The notes below the pieces were generated by a model that had not been told where the DNA came from, searched no databases, and was given only the letters and a program-made list of their open reading frames with translations. Source: Rhodococcus sp. RD6.2 (lineage in GTDB: Bacteria > Actinomycetota > Actinomycetes > Mycobacteriales > Mycobacteriaceae). From it: a stretch of 64,000 bases of DNA. The stretch covers positions 62,001-126,000 of the forward strand of contig NZ_CVQP01000002.1 of NCBI RefSeq assembly GCF_001040705.1, read 5' to 3'. The first letter of the stretch is position 1; each line of letters opens with the position of its first letter. Both the position numbers and the translations under genes were made by a program. Shown one piece after another: positions 32,842 through 42,941 of the stretch.

Positions 32842-33413
32842 ACGAAGGGGCTAACGCCGTGTACGAAGGCGACATCGCATCGGTTCTGATCTCCGAAGAG
32901 GAGATCCGCGACAAGACGGCCGAACTGGCCGCAGCGATCGCCGAGAAGTACCCCGAAGGTGCGCCCGAGGGTGACCTGCTCCTCGTCGGCGTGCTCAAGG
33001 GCGCGATCTTCTTCATGACGGACCTCGCGCGGGCGCTGCCGATCCCGACGCAGATGGAGTTCATGGCCGTCAGTTCCTACGGCTCGTCGACGTCCTCCTC
33101 CGGTGTCGTCCGGATTCTCAAGGACCTCGACAAGGACATCGCCGGGCGCAACGTCCTGATCGTCGAGGACATCATCGACTCCGGTCTCACGCTGTCGTGG
33201 CTGATGCGCAATCTGTCCACCCGGAACCCGGCGTCGCTGACGGTCGTGACGTTGCTGCGCAAGCCGGAGGCCACCAAGATCGACGTCAACGTCGAATGGG
33301 TGGGCTTCGACATCCCCAACGAGTTCGTTGTCGGCTACGGCCTCGACTACGCGGAGCGGTACCGCGACCTGCCCTACATCGGCACCCTCGAACCGAGTGT
33401 CTACGGCGGCTGA
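32838..33413 (+). CDS. hpt: hypoxanthine-guanine phosphoribosyltransferase
   Basis: A 191-residue purine salvage enzyme converting hypoxanthine or guanine plus PRPP to IMP or GMP. It shows [20 protein letters not shown] (flexible-loop side), [14 protein letters not shown] and the PRPP motif [20 protein letters not shown]. The start ATG overlaps the tilS stop; a GTG at 32859 ([10 protein letters not shown]) is closer to the usual N-terminus and is a fair alternative. The tilS-hpt-ftsH arrangement is common in Gram-positive bacteria. Here accessory genes separate hpt from ftsH. Confidence 0.95.
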   Translation: MNEGANAVYEGDIASVLISEEEIRDKTAELAAAIAEKYPEGAPEGDLLLVGVLKGAIFFMTDLARALPIPTQMEFMAVSSYGSSTSSSGVVRILKDLDKDIAGRNVLIVEDIIDSGLTLSWLMRNLSTRNPASLTVVTLLRKPEATKIDVNVEWVGFDIPNEFVVGYGLDYAERYRDLPYIGTLEPSVYGG

Positions 33414-33442
33414 GCCCGTCTTCCTCCGCGCATAATCGGGTG

Positions 33443-34777
33443 ATGGACCCGGATTTCACCGCCACTTCCATCGCCCGTCGAGTACGCGCGGGGACGTTGA
33501 CGCCGGTCGACGCCGTCGACGATGCGTTGGCCCGGATCGCGGCCAGGGATCCGCGGCTCGGGGCGTTCGTTGCCGTCCGGGGCGAGCAGGCCCGCGCCGA
33601 GGCCGCGGCGGTGTCCGCACGGCCCGATCTGGCATCGCTGCCACTGGCCGGAGTCCCGATCGCCGTCAAGGACAACGTCCCCGTCGCCGGTCACCGGCTC
33701 GGCAACGGTTCGATGGCGTCGTCGGCCGAGCCCTCCGAAGCCGACCATCCCGTCGTCGCGCGCCTCCGGGCCGCAGGCGCCGTCGTCGTCGGGCTCACCG
33801 CCGTTCCGGAACTGTGCGTGTGGGCCGCGACGGACACCCCGGACGCCGTCACCCGCAATCCCTGGAACCCCGGGATCACCTCGGGTGGCTCGTCCGGGGG
33901 GTCCGCGGTCGCGGTCGCGTCCGGAATGGTTCCCGCTGCGCACGGCGCCGACGGGATGGGGTCGATCCGTATCCCCGCCGCGGCGTGCGGGGTGTTCGGC
34001 ATCAAACCGGGGCGCGGGGTGGTGCCGGCGGAGTTGGGCGTCGACTCCTGGTTCGGGATGTCGGAGAACGGGCCGATCGCGACGACGGTCGCCGACGCGG
34101 CGCTGTTGCTGTCGGTGATGGCGGACCGGCCCGACCTCGCCGACATCGAGGACCCGGGCCGCTTGCGGATCGCGGTGTCGGTACGTTCGCCGCTGCCGGG
34201 CGTGCGCGTCGATCCACACTGGCGGGCGGCGGCCGAGCGGGCCGCGGCGGCGCTGGGCGCCCTCGGTCACCACGTCGCCACCGCGCCGCTGCCCTATCCG
34301 GCGAATCCGGTTCCGCTGCTGTCGCGGTGGACCGCCGGAACGGCCGCGGACGCCGCCGGTCTCGACAGAGCGCTGCTGCAGCGTCGCACCCGAGGTCACA
34401 TCGCTGCGGGAAAAGTGATGCGCCGCTGGGTGAATCCCGCACAGGTGGAGTCGGTCGACCGAGTTCTGCGTCGCTTCTTCACCGACCATGACGTCGTCAT
34501 CACGCCGACGCTCGCGTCCGTTCCCATCGCGGCGGAGCGCTGGAGTGACCGCTCGTGGCTCGCGAACCTGGTCGCCAACATCCGGTACGCGCCCTTCCCG
34601 TCGCTGTGGAACTTCGCCGGGTGGCCTGCCGCGAGCGTGCCACTCGGAATCCACCCCGAGACGGGCACTCCGCTCGGGGTGCAGATCGCCGCGCCTCCTG
34701 GTGGGGAGGCGCGGATCCTGGCGGTGGCGGCGCAGTTGGAGTCGCTGTTGCCATGGCCGCGGGTCGCGGCGGTGTGA
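33443..34777 (+). CDS. amidase (amidase signature family)
   Basis: A 444-residue amidase. The Ser-cisSer-Lys triad is readable: Lys in PIAVKDNVPVAGHRLG, the cis-Ser and nucleophile in ITSGGSSGGSAVAVASG and GADGMGSIRIPAAACGVFG. It hydrolyses an amide to acid and ammonia; the natural substrate is not predictable. It lies in the accessory block between hpt and ftsH. Its stop codon lies inside a 24-bp tandem repeat, so the C-terminal residues (RVAAV) derive from the repeat unit and the original end may have differed. Confidence 0.9.
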   Translation: MDPDFTATSIARRVRAGTLTPVDAVDDALARIAARDPRLGAFVAVRGEQARAEAAAVSARPDLASLPLAGVPIAVKDNVPVAGHRLGNGSMASSAEPSEADHPVVARLRAAGAVVVGLTAVPELCVWAATDTPDAVTRNPWNPGITSGGSSGGSAVAVASGMVPAAHGADGMGSIRIPAAACGVFGIKPGRGVVPAELGVDSWFGMSENGPIATTVADAALLLSVMADRPDLADIEDPGRLRIAVSVRSPLPGVRVDPHWRAAAERAAAALGALGHHVATAPLPYPANPVPLLSRWTAGTAADAAGLDRALLQRRTRGHIAAGKVMRRWVNPAQVESVDRVLRRFFTDHDVVITPTLASVPIAAERWSDRSWLANLVANIRYAPFPSLWNFAGWPAASVPLGIHPETGTPLGVQIAAPPGGEARILAVAAQLESLLPWPRVAAV

Positions 34778-34824
34778 GAGCAGCGGGTCGCGGCGGTGTG
34801 AGAGCAGCGGGTCGCGGCGGTGTG
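34760..34824 (+). repeat. 24-bp tandem repeat across the amidase stop codon
   Basis: Two full identical 24-bp units (34760-34783 and 34784-34807) are followed by 17 matching bases of a third (34808-34824). Each unit begins CGGGTCGCGGCGGTGTGAGA and carries an in-frame TGA, so copy-number change would not extend the amidase. It looks like slippage expansion. Confidence 0.9.
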
Positions 34825-34841
34825 CTGTCGTCGCGCCAGCC

Positions 34842-35429
34842 CTACTCGGCGGGCAGGACGCGTTCGACGACGGCGGTGATCAGCTCGCCCATGCGGTCCC
34901 CGGGGAAGACGTCGGGCAGGGTGAGGTGTTCGACGATGAGCCAGTTCATCGCGAGGTACAGCGTGAGCACCGTGGTGGCGTCGCCGGGGAGTCCGGAGTC
35001 GAGGTGGTAGGCGACGTTCGCGTCGACGTCGGCGCGAATCCTGTCGGTGAGGACGGTGCGGAGTTCCGGCCGTCGGGTCGCCTCCAGCCGTAGTTCGAGC
35101 AGCGCGAGGTAGCCGGTGCGGAAGGCGCTGATCCGATCGACGAGTTCGTGCATCAATTCGACGACGCGGGCGCGGTCGCGGGGACCCGCCAGGCTGCCGG
35201 CGAGGGTCGGTGCATCCGGTTGGAGCCGCTGGTAGATGCGGCTTCCCGCCTGGGTGAACAGGTCGTCGCGGTTGGTGAAGTAGTTCGATGCGGTGCCTGC
35301 GGGCACGTCGGCCTGGGTGTCGACGGATCGGAAGGTGAGCCCGCGGGCACCTTCCCGTGCCAGGACTTCGATCGCGGCGTCGACGAGTGCTGCACGACGT
35401 TCCGGGTTTCGCCTCACCATTGACACCAC
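34842..35429 (-). CDS. TetR-family regulator
   Basis: A 195-residue TetR protein. The DNA-binding part is RRAALVDAAIEVLAREGARG, LTFRSVDTQADVPAGTASNYF; the remainder is helical. It is divergent from the DHFR-family gene at 35495, and the 65-bp gap has a 10-bp palindrome plus an inverted repeat, so it probably controls that gene. MVSMVRR offers two ATG starts (35429 and 35420). The ligand is unknown. Confidence 0.88.
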   Translation of the reverse strand: MVSMVRRNPERRAALVDAAIEVLAREGARGLTFRSVDTQADVPAGTASNYFTNRDDLFTQAGSRIYQRLQPDAPTLAGSLAGPRDRARVVELMHELVDRISAFRTGYLALLELRLEATRRPELRTVLTDRIRADVDANVAYHLDSGLPGDATTVLTLYLAMNWLIVEHLTLPDVFPGDRMGELITAVVERVLPAE

Positions 35430-35436
35430 TCCATCT

Positions 35437-35472
35437 GTAGTACTACGTTGCTACCACTTCAACTATAGTGGT
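35437..35472. promoter_or_regulatory. two dyads between TetR and DHFR-family genes
   Basis: GTAGTACTAC (35437-35446) is a perfect 10-bp palindrome. ACCACT (35453-35458) and AGTGGT (35467-35472) form a perfect inverted repeat with an 8-bp AT-rich spacer. Both lie in the divergent promoter gap and are candidates for the TetR site; the second has the size typical of TetR operators. Confidence 0.55.
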
Positions 35473-35494
35473 TTGGCAACGAACGGGGTGGAGC

Positions 35495-36064
35495 ATGCGC
35501 AAGCTCGTGTATTACGTGGGAACGTCCATCGACGGCTACATCGCAGGACCGGAAGGAGAGTGGGATTTCTACCCGGTCGGTGCCGACCTCGCCGAGTACA
35601 TGAACACCCAGTTCCCGGAGGTGGTCCCGGCGCACGTCCGCGAGGCCATCGGCCTGGAGGCCGACCCGATCCGCTACGACACCCTGGTCATGGGCCGCGG
35701 CACCTACGAACCGGCGCTCGCCGTCGGGATCGCGAGCCCGTACTCGCCCCTGCGGCAGTACGTCGTGTCCTCCACCCTCGGCGCGGTCGATCACCCGGAT
35801 GTGGAGGTGTACTCCGGCGACCCGGTCGACCTCGTGCGCCGACTCAAGGGCGAGGACGGTCGGGACATCTACCTGGCGGGCGGAGGCCGGCTGGCGGCTG
35901 CACTGCTCCCCGAGATCGACGAGATGATCGTGAAGCTGTATCCGGTGGTCGCGGGTACCGGAATCCCCATGTACTCCGGAGGATTCCGGCCCACCGCCTT
36001 CACGCTGACCGGCTCGCGCACCTTCGACAACGGCACAGTGGTGCTGAACTACGCCAGGACGTGA
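35495..36064 (+). CDS. dihydrofolate-reductase-family protein (RibD C-terminal-like)
   Basis: A 189-residue protein of the RibD C-terminal/DHFR-like fold. It shows KLVYYVGTSIDGYIAGPEGE at the start, YDTLVMGRGTYEPAL, DIYLAGGGRLAAALLPEIDE and KLYPVVAGTGIPMYSGG. These are NADPH-dependent reductases of unknown physiological substrate, often placed under TetR or ArsR control as stress genes. The divergent TetR gene is the likely regulator. ATG 35495 follows GGGGTGGAG. It converges on the kinase gene with a 4-bp gap. Confidence 0.85.
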   Translation: MRKLVYYVGTSIDGYIAGPEGEWDFYPVGADLAEYMNTQFPEVVPAHVREAIGLEADPIRYDTLVMGRGTYEPALAVGIASPYSPLRQYVVSSTLGAVDHPDVEVYSGDPVDLVRRLKGEDGRDIYLAGGGRLAAALLPEIDEMIVKLYPVVAGTGIPMYSGGFRPTAFTLTGSRTFDNGTVVLNYART

Positions 36065-36068
36065 CGCG

Positions 36069-38084
36069 TCAGTCGGAACGTGACGCGGTGTCGTGGGAGA
36101 CGACGCGCTCGAGTGCCTGCAGATCCGTTTCGAGTTGCCGGAACAGCCAGTAGGCGCCGACGAACGCGAAGATCGCACCCACCGACAACACCCTGACCGC
36201 GCCGATCACCTCCCCGATCTGCGCGGGGGTCAGGAACGTCACTCCCGCGACCGCGACCAGCGGCACGGACGCGGCCACCGCGAGATAGCGGGTGCTGCGG
36301 CGATCCAGACCGCGGAGTTCACGGTCGTCGTCGCTGCTGGTGATGCCGAGCGGCAGCAACACCGGATACAGGTAGCGCACGGCGTAGAAGGTGACGAAGA
36401 AGAACGGGTACGCCACCGCGATCGCCCCACACACCAGCAGTGACCCGACGAAGTGCAGATACGCACTCGGTGGGATGCCGCCCGCGATGATCTGCAGTGT
36501 CACCGGGTACACGAGGCCCGCGATCGCCCACAGCGTGAACACGACCGCCACGACCCTGTCGCCGAGCAGCAGGGTGTCGGTGCGGGCCCGCGCGAGGGTC
36601 GGGGCGTCGTAGCGTCTGCCCTTGCGCAGCCCGCGCGGCACGGTCAACGGATAACGACACAGGTAGAGCAGGATGGCCGCGCCGAGCGGGAACGCGATCG
36701 CGTTGATCACGTACTGGATCTGGTCGAAGTTCCGTTGTACGAGTGGGTCGAGATTGTCGATGATCAGCGTCTTGTTGTGGTGGTAGTTGTAGGCGCCCGC
36801 GAGGGCGTTCGGGACGGCGACCGCCGCGATCAGGATCGGAACCGTCCAGCGCTGAAGCAGTCGGCGGCGCCGGCTCGGAGGCGGGTCGACCAGGTCACGG
36901 GCGTGCGGGTCGAGGCACAGATCGAACTGGCGCGCCAATTCGGCGCCGCTCGGCCAGCGCCCTTCCGGATCGGGATCCAGGCAGGTGCGCAGGACCCGCA
37001 CGAGGGTCGCCGGGCAGTCGGAGGGCAATGCTGCCTGCGCGTCGCCGCGGACCCCGGACTCGCGCAGTGCCAGCATCCCGTCCAGCGGATCGGCGTCCGG
37101 TACGTCGGGGAAGGGCCGGCTCCCGGCGAGCAACTCCCACAGCACGACGCCGAGAGAGTAGACGTCGCTGCGGGTGTCGAGGTCGGCGGCCGTGCATGCG
37201 CGGCCGGGGTGACAGGCCCGCAACTGCTCGGGCGACATGTAGGCGAGGGAACCGCCGAAATAGGCGACGGGGCTGGTGTCGGCGACGGATTCGCTGAAAC
37301 TGATGTTGAAGTCGGCGAGCTTCGGCACACCCTCCGCCGTCAACAGCACGTTCGCCGGTTTCACGTCGCGGTGCAGAACCCCGCGACGGCCCGCGTAGTC
37401 GAGTGCGTCGGCGAGTCGTCGGCCGAGCCAGGCGACGGTCTCCGGCCACGACAGCGCCGCGATCTCGGCCCGGACGCTGGAATCGGTCGGCACGATCTCG
37501 CCCTTCGCGGCGAGTGTCGCGTCCACGGCCTCGAGCAGCAGCGCACCCGACCGCTGCTCAGGCGGCGTCTGCCGGACGCGTCGCAGCACCGACAGCAGCG
37601 TCCCGCCCGGGACGTACTGCATGTACAGCACCTTCATCTCCAGATCGGGGACGAGGCGCTGATCGAAGACTCGGACGATGTAGTCGTGGTCGAGTTGTGC
37701 GAGGGTCTGTGGCTCGGTGCCGTGGTCGCGGGAGATCTTCACCGCCACCATGCGCTGCATCGATCGCTGCCGGGCCAGGAACACCCGCGCGAACGCCCCC
37801 CGGCCCAGTGCGACGAGGAGATCGAAGTCGTCGACACGGTCACCGACGTCCAGGTCGTCGAGTGTGACGCCGTCTCCCGCGGGGCGAGTGGTTGTGGCAC
37901 CGCCCGCGGAGCGGGTGGTCGGGTCGTGATCGTCGGCGGGCGCCGTGGCGGTCGTCGGGTCGAGTGCGGTGGCGGTCGCGACCTCCGTTGCCTCGGCGTC
38001 GTGGGGTGCGGGCGACCCCACCGTGGCGGTCGCCGCCACGGTTTCGTCGGGAACGGATCGTGCTCGGCGCTGTTTCACGAACAC
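36069..38084 (-). CDS. membrane Ser/Thr protein kinase with atypical DFN motif
   Basis: A 671-residue protein. Residues 1-75 are a low-complexity Ala/Thr/Asp tail. The kinase domain (about 85-395) has ALGRGAFARVFLA (P-loop), catalytic Lys116 in VAVKIS, HRDVKPANVLL (238-248), and DFN in place of DFG at 258-260. An insert of about 40 residues lies between the N- and C-lobe motifs (PPEQRSGALLLEAVDATLAA onward). The C-terminal third has about five hydrophobic segments starting near 412 (VPILIAAVAVPNALAGAYNY), so the kinase faces the cytoplasm and has no extracellular PASTA-type sensor. Its partners are unknown. Confidence 0.88.
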   Translation of the reverse strand: MFVKQRRARSVPDETVAATATVGSPAPHDAEATEVATATALDPTTATAPADDHDPTTRSAGGATTTRPAGDGVTLDDLDVGDRVDDFDLLVALGRGAFARVFLARQRSMQRMVAVKISRDHGTEPQTLAQLDHDYIVRVFDQRLVPDLEMKVLYMQYVPGGTLLSVLRRVRQTPPEQRSGALLLEAVDATLAAKGEIVPTDSSVRAEIAALSWPETVAWLGRRLADALDYAGRRGVLHRDVKPANVLLTAEGVPKLADFNISFSESVADTSPVAYFGGSLAYMSPEQLRACHPGRACTAADLDTRSDVYSLGVVLWELLAGSRPFPDVPDADPLDGMLALRESGVRGDAQAALPSDCPATLVRVLRTCLDPDPEGRWPSGAELARQFDLCLDPHARDLVDPPPSRRRRLLQRWTVPILIAAVAVPNALAGAYNYHHNKTLIIDNLDPLVQRNFDQIQYVINAIAFPLGAAILLYLCRYPLTVPRGLRKGRRYDAPTLARARTDTLLLGDRVVAVVFTLWAIAGLVYPVTLQIIAGGIPPSAYLHFVGSLLVCGAIAVAYPFFFVTFYAVRYLYPVLLPLGITSSDDDRELRGLDRRSTRYLAVAASVPLVAVAGVTFLTPAQIGEVIGAVRVLSVGAIFAFVGAYWLFRQLETDLQALERVVSHDTASRSD

Positions 38085-38177
38085 CTGCTCCGCAGTTGTT
38101 GTGTCATGAACACCCTGCCGGACCGCTGTGTGCCGGCATCGACTCCTCGGGCCTGAACCCTCAGGATAGTCCCGGAG

Positions 38178-38810
38178 TCAGAACGGCCAGGTGGGAACGG
38201 TGGGGAGGTCGGGCCGGGTGGGACGACCGATCAGCCATGCCAACAATTCGGCGCGTGGCAGCGCAGGCGGCACGAGGTCCGGTGCCAGCGCAGCCAGTGC
38301 CGGCAGTTCGGTGGCGAGCGTGGACTCGACGAACGCGGAGGGCCAGTCATCGCAGGTGTAGCCGACAGCGAGGTCGAGATGGTGGATCTCCAGCTCCCGC
38401 CAGCGGAGGGCCGGGATGAACCGGGCGGGCACAGGAGTGCGCCACTTCACCGGGGTGTCGAGGCCGGTGGACCCGACGGCCCGCAGGTCGTCGATGAGGC
38501 GGCCGCCCGCGAAGCGGAGATCGGCTGCGAGCAGGTCGACGGGACGGTCCGCGCCCTCCTCGATGGCGGCGGCACGCGCGTCGGGTCCGCCTGGGTACAT
38601 CTCGGATGGAACGCCGGACCGTACTCCGACGACGAAACGACGCAGGCCGTCGGCGTTGCGCGCGAGATGTGTCGCCACGTGCCCGCGACTCCAGCCGGGC
38701 AGCGCGGACGCGCCCCGCGCCTGCTCCTCGGAGAGCCCCGCCAGCGTCAGGTCCAGCCGCGCCTGCGACCGCTCGACATGGTCGATCGTGTCTTCGTATG
38801 TGTCCCCCAC
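38178..38810 (-). CDS. mycothiol-dependent maleylpyruvate-isomerase-like (DinB-fold) protein
   Basis: A protein of about 210 residues with the DinB-like four-helix fold of the maleylpyruvate isomerase N-terminal family: ARGASALPGWSRGHVATHLA followed by RNADGLRRFVVG, and the later LRWRELEIHHLDLAVGYTCD (metal-binding His pattern). Relatives use mycothiol, the actinobacterial thiol, as cofactor. The actual substrate is unknown. GTG 38810 gives the family's usual N-terminus; an ATG at 38873 would add 21 residues rich in Pro/Arg that look unlike the family. Neither has a strong ribosome site. Confidence 0.8.
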   Translation of the reverse strand: MGDTYEDTIDHVERSQARLDLTLAGLSEEQARGASALPGWSRGHVATHLARNADGLRRFVVGVRSGVPSEMYPGGPDARAAAIEEGADRPVDLLAADLRFAGGRLIDDLRAVGSTGLDTPVKWRTPVPARFIPALRWRELEIHHLDLAVGYTCDDWPSAFVESTLATELPALAALAPDLVPPALPRAELLAWLIGRPTRPDLPTVPTWPF

Positions 38811-39060
38811 AGTGGTCGAGAGTAGTGGGGGCGGCCGACATCGCGCGCCCGGAACCATCGCATCCGTCCGCACGTTGGTCTAGTGGAGTCGGTGTGGGAT
38901 CCTCGCCGGAACGCGGGTGACGTGGCCTCGGAGATCACCACCCCGGTTCGCGGTAATCTGAGGTGTCCGGTAAGCAGCCGGAAGCCGGCGCACCGAGCTC
39001 GACCCGAGCTGATTGGCTCGACCGGAACTGGAAAGGACTGGCCCTCGCGGCTGAACCTGT

Positions 39061-41379
39061 ATGAACCGTAAGACAGTGTTTCGCAACCTGGCGATCGTCG
39101 CCGGCATCCTGCTGATCATCTACGCGTTCAGCTACTTCGGCAACGACACCCGCGGGTACACGACCGTCGACACCTCGGTGGCGATCGCGCAGCTCGACGC
39201 GAAGAACGTCACAGACGCGCAGATCGACGACCGCGAGCAGCAGATCCGGTTGACCCTCAAGCAGGGCAACGATGCGACCGAGAACGCCACGCAGATCCTC
39301 GCCAAGTACCCGATGGCGGCGTCCGAGCAGATCTTCACCGAGGTCCAGGACGCCGGACTCGAGAACTACAACACCAAGGTCAGCACGCAGAGCTGGCTGA
39401 CCCAGATCCTGCTGTTCGTGCTTCCGATGATCATTCTGCTCGGCCTGTTCGTCTTCGTGATGGGCCGGATGCAGGGCGGCGGCCGCGGCGGCGTCATGGG
39501 CTTCGGGAAGTCGAAGGCCAAGCAGCTCTCCAAGGACATGCCCAAGACCACGTTCGCCGACGTCGCGGGCGCGGACGAGGCCGTCGAAGAGCTCTACGAG
39601 ATCAAGGACTTCCTGCAGAACCCGGCGCGCTACCAGGCGTTGGGCGCGAAGATCCCGAAGGGCGTCCTGCTCTACGGTCCGCCCGGAACCGGCAAGACTC
39701 TCCTCGCGCGCGCGGTCGCGGGTGAGGCCGGGGTGCCGTTCTTCACGATCTCCGGTTCCGACTTCGTCGAGATGTTCGTCGGTGTCGGCGCGTCCCGCGT
39801 TCGTGACCTGTTCGAACAGGCCAAGCAGAACAGCCCCTGCATCATCTTCGTCGACGAGATCGACGCGGTCGGCCGCCAGCGCGGCGCAGGCCTCGGCGGC
39901 GGTCACGACGAGCGTGAGCAGACCCTCAACCAGCTGCTCGTCGAGATGGACGGATTCGGCGACCGGCAGGGCATCATCCTGATCGCCGCGACGAACCGGC
40001 CCGACATCCTCGACCCGGCACTGCTGCGTCCCGGTCGCTTCGACCGCCAGATCCCGGTGAGCAACCCGGACCTCGCCGGTCGCCGCGCGATCCTGCGGGT
40101 TCATTCGCAGGGCAAGCCGCTCGACCAGCACGCGGACCTCGAGGGCCTCGCCAAGCGGACCGTCGGCATGTCCGGCGCTGACCTGGCGAACGTCATCAAC
40201 GAGGCGGCGCTGCTCACGGCCCGCGAGAACGGTGCCGTCATCACCGAGGCTGCGCTCGAGGAGTCGGTGGACCGAGTCATCGGCGGCCCCCGCCGCAAGA
40301 GCCGCATCATCAGCGAGCACGAGAAGAAGATCACCGCGTACCACGAGGGTGGTCACACCCTCGCGGCGTGGGCGATGCCCGACATCGAGCCGATCTACAA
40401 GGTCACCATCCTCGCGCGCGGCCGCACCGGCGGTCACGCCATGACGGTGCCCGAGGACGACAAGGGCCTGATGACCCGCTCCGAGATGATCGCGCGCCTC
40501 GTCATGGCGATGGGTGGCCGCGCGGCCGAGGAACTGGTGTTCCACGAGCCGACGACCGGTGCGTCCTCCGACATCGACCAGGCCACGAAGATCGCCCGCG
40601 CGATGGTCACCGAGTACGGCATGAGCGCCAAGCTCGGCGCGGTCCGCTACGGGCAGGAGGGCGGCGATCCGTTCCTCGGCCGGTCGATGGGTCAGCAGTC
40701 CGACTACTCGCACGAGGTCGCCCGCGAGATCGACGAGGAGGTGCGCAATCTGATCGAGGCGGCGCACACCGAGGCATGGTCGATCCTCAACGAGTACCGC
40801 GACGTGCTCGATGTGCTCGCAGGGCAACTCCTCGAGCACGAGACCCTCACACGCAAGGACCTCGAAGCGCTCTTCACGAGCGTCGAGAAGCGGCCGCGGA
40901 TCACCGCGTTCAACGACTTCGGTGACCGGGTGCCGTCGGAGAAGCCGCCGATCAAGACGCCGAAGGAACTGGCGATCGAACGCGGTGAGCCGTTGCCGGA
41001 GGAGCCCTCGCGCGTCCCGACGTATGCGAGTCGTGACACGGCGTCGCAGCCCGTCCCTCAGCAGCCCGCCCCGCCGCAGCCGCAGAACGGATACCAGGTC
41101 CCGCCCGCCGGGTACCCGCCGTACCCGCCGCCGCAGCACCAGCAGGCCCCGCAGGGATCGGTCCCCGACTACGGCGCCCCCGCCGGATGGTCGGCGCCGG
41201 GTTGGCCGCCGCGCGGAGACACGCAGCACGCGCGTCCCGCGACGAACCCCTACCCGGAGTCGGAGAATCCGTACGCCGGATATCCGCAGTGGAACCCGCC
41301 GCCGCAGCCGGCGCACCCTCCGGCCGACGACAAGGATGCGTCGACGCAGCGTTGGGACGGGCCGAACGGCAAGGAGTAG
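39061..41379 (+). CDS. ftsH: ATP-dependent zinc metalloprotease FtsH
   Basis: A 772-residue membrane-bound AAA+ protease that degrades misfolded membrane proteins and regulators. Two membrane segments flank a short external domain (about residues 8-25 and 112-135). The Walker A is [19 protein letters not shown] (about 203-221), Walker [16 protein letters not shown], and the zinc site [11 protein letters not shown] (about 427). The C-terminal about 120 residues form a Pro/Gln/Tyr-rich tail ([20 protein letters not shown]) typical of actinobacterial FtsH. It heads the folate gene string; folE starts about 70 bp later. Confidence 0.97.
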   Translation: MNRKTVFRNLAIVAGILLIIYAFSYFGNDTRGYTTVDTSVAIAQLDAKNVTDAQIDDREQQIRLTLKQGNDATENATQILAKYPMAASEQIFTEVQDAGLENYNTKVSTQSWLTQILLFVLPMIILLGLFVFVMGRMQGGGRGGVMGFGKSKAKQLSKDMPKTTFADVAGADEAVEELYEIKDFLQNPARYQALGAKIPKGVLLYGPPGTGKTLLARAVAGEAGVPFFTISGSDFVEMFVGVGASRVRDLFEQAKQNSPCIIFVDEIDAVGRQRGAGLGGGHDEREQTLNQLLVEMDGFGDRQGIILIAATNRPDILDPALLRPGRFDRQIPVSNPDLAGRRAILRVHSQGKPLDQHADLEGLAKRTVGMSGADLANVINEAALLTARENGAVITEAALEESVDRVIGGPRRKSRIISEHEKKITAYHEGGHTLAAWAMPDIEPIYKVTILARGRTGGHAMTVPEDDKGLMTRSEMIARLVMAMGGRAAEELVFHEPTTGASSDIDQATKIARAMVTEYGMSAKLGAVRYGQEGGDPFLGRSMGQQSDYSHEVAREIDEEVRNLIEAAHTEAWSILNEYRDVLDVLAGQLLEHETLTRKDLEALFTSVEKRPRITAFNDFGDRVPSEKPPIKTPKELAIERGEPLPEEPSRVPTYASRDTASQPVPQQPAPPQPQNGYQVPPAGYPPYPPPQHQQAPQGSVPDYGAPAGWSAPGWPPRGDTQHARPATNPYPESENPYAGYPQWNPPPQPAHPPADDKDASTQRWDGPNGKE

Positions 41380-41451
41380 GCCCCGCTAGTGTTTGACGAG
41401 GTTCGCCGAGGTGCGGATCGGCGGTTCGAGCGAGGTGGAGGTGCGGTCCAG

Positions 41452-42093
41452 GTGTCGGTTCATCAACTCGGTGGCGCTGGAACAGGTGAGGCGGGCGACG
41501 TGTTGCAGTCGATCGAGTCGGGGCGTGTCTTCGACCAGCCGCGAGCCGAAGCAGCGGTCCGGGAACTGCTGATCGCGGTCGGCGAGGATCCGGACCGTCC
41601 CGGACTGCTCGACACCCCGGCGCGGGTCGCGCGCGCGTACCGCGAGGTGTTCGCCGGTCTCTACACCGATCCGGACAGTGTCCTCGACACCACTTTCGAC
41701 GAGGGACATCAGGAACTCGTGCTCGTGCGCGACATCCCTATGTACTCGACCTGCGAACATCACCTCGTCTCCTTCCATGGTGTCGCGCACGTCGGCTACA
41801 TTCCGGGACCGACCGGCCGGGTGACCGGCCTGTCGAAGCTGGCACGCGTGGTCGACCTGTACGCGAAGCGTCCGCAGGTGCAGGAGCGGCTGACGAGCCA
41901 GGTCGCGGACGCCCTGATGCGCAAACTGGACCCCCGCGGCGTCATCGTCGTCGTCGAGGCCGAGCACCTGTGCATGGCGATGCGCGGCATCCGGAAGCCG
42001 GGCGCCAGCACCACGACCTCCGCGGTCCGTGGCCTCTTCCAGACCAGCGCGGCCTCCAGGGCCGAGGCGCTGGACCTCATCGTCCGCAGATGA
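41452..42093 (+). CDS. folE: GTP cyclohydrolase I
   Basis: A 213-residue enzyme converting GTP to dihydroneopterin triphosphate, first step of folate synthesis. The zinc and active-site motifs are [20 protein letters not shown] and [39 protein letters not shown] is also diagnostic. GTG 41452 (MSVHQLGG) is chosen from the usual length and a GGAGG about 10 bases upstream; an in-frame GTG at 41389 would add 21 residues. The stop overlaps the folP ATG, and the four fol genes are chained by short overlaps, so they form one operon. Confidence 0.95.
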   Translation: MSVHQLGGAGTGEAGDVLQSIESGRVFDQPRAEAAVRELLIAVGEDPDRPGLLDTPARVARAYREVFAGLYTDPDSVLDTTFDEGHQELVLVRDIPMYSTCEHHLVSFHGVAHVGYIPGPTGRVTGLSKLARVVDLYAKRPQVQERLTSQVADALMRKLDPRGVIVVVEAEHLCMAMRGIRKPGASTTTSAVRGLFQTSAASRAEALDLIVRR

Positions 42094-42941
42094 CCGTGCT
42101 CCCGACACCCGGACGATGCGTGGTGATGGGTGTTCTCAACGTCACCAGCGACTCCTTCTCCGACGGCGGGCGCTACCTCGACCGGGACGCGGCGATCGCT
42201 CACGGACTCGAACTGCGCAGGCTCGGTGTCGACATCATCGACGTCGGTGGCGAGTCGACGCGTCCCGGCGCACAGCGGGTTGATCCCGACGTCGAGGCGC
42301 AGCGCGTGGCCCCGGTCGTCGCCGACCTCGTCGCCGAAGGCATCCCGGTCAGTGTCGACACGATGCGGGCGTCGGTGGCGCAGGCCGCGATCGAGGCGGG
42401 TGCGCACGTCGTCAACGACGTGTCGGGTGGTCGCGCCGACCCGGCGATGGCGTCGGTGATCGCCGATGCAGGCGTGCCGTGGATCCTGATGCACTGGCGT
42501 TCGGCGGGGGAGTACGTCCACGCGGGCGGGGTCCTGCACTACGGCGATGTGGTCGCCGACGTCTGTGCCGAACTGACCGAGACGGTCGACGCCGCGGTGC
42601 GCGCGGGCGTCGACCCGTCGCAGTTGATCGTCGATCCCGGTCTCGGTTTCGCCAAGACGGCAGAACACAATTGGGCGCTGCTCGGTGCATTGCCCGAATT
42701 GCGGGCCCTCGGTTTCCCCGTGCTGATCGGCGCGTCCCGCAAGCGTTTCCTGGGCACACTGCTCGCCGACCGGGACGGCGATCGCGCCCCCGACGGCCGC
42801 GAGATCGCGACGGCGGTGGTGTCCGCGTTCGCCGCTCGCGGAGGAGCGTGGGGTGTCCGGGTGCACGACGTCCGAGGATCGCGGGACGCGATCGCGGTCG
42901 AGCAGGCATGGCGTGGCGCACAGGAGGCTCGAGGTGTCTGA
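42090..42941 (+). CDS. folP: dihydropteroate synthase
   Basis: A 283-residue TIM-barrel enzyme joining p-aminobenzoate to the pterin pyrophosphate; it is the sulfonamide target. Signatures are [36 protein letters not shown] and [17 protein letters not shown], plus [13 protein letters not shown]. Length is typical of FolP1. ATG overlaps the folE stop, and the 3' end overlaps folB by 8 bp. Confidence 0.97.
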   Translation: MTVLPTPGRCVVMGVLNVTSDSFSDGGRYLDRDAAIAHGLELRRLGVDIIDVGGESTRPGAQRVDPDVEAQRVAPVVADLVAEGIPVSVDTMRASVAQAAIEAGAHVVNDVSGGRADPAMASVIADAGVPWILMHWRSAGEYVHAGGVLHYGDVVADVCAELTETVDAAVRAGVDPSQLIVDPGLGFAKTAEHNWALLGALPELRALGFPVLIGASRKRFLGTLLADRDGDRAPDGREIATAVVSAFAARGGAWGVRVHDVRGSRDAIAVEQAWRGAQEARGV

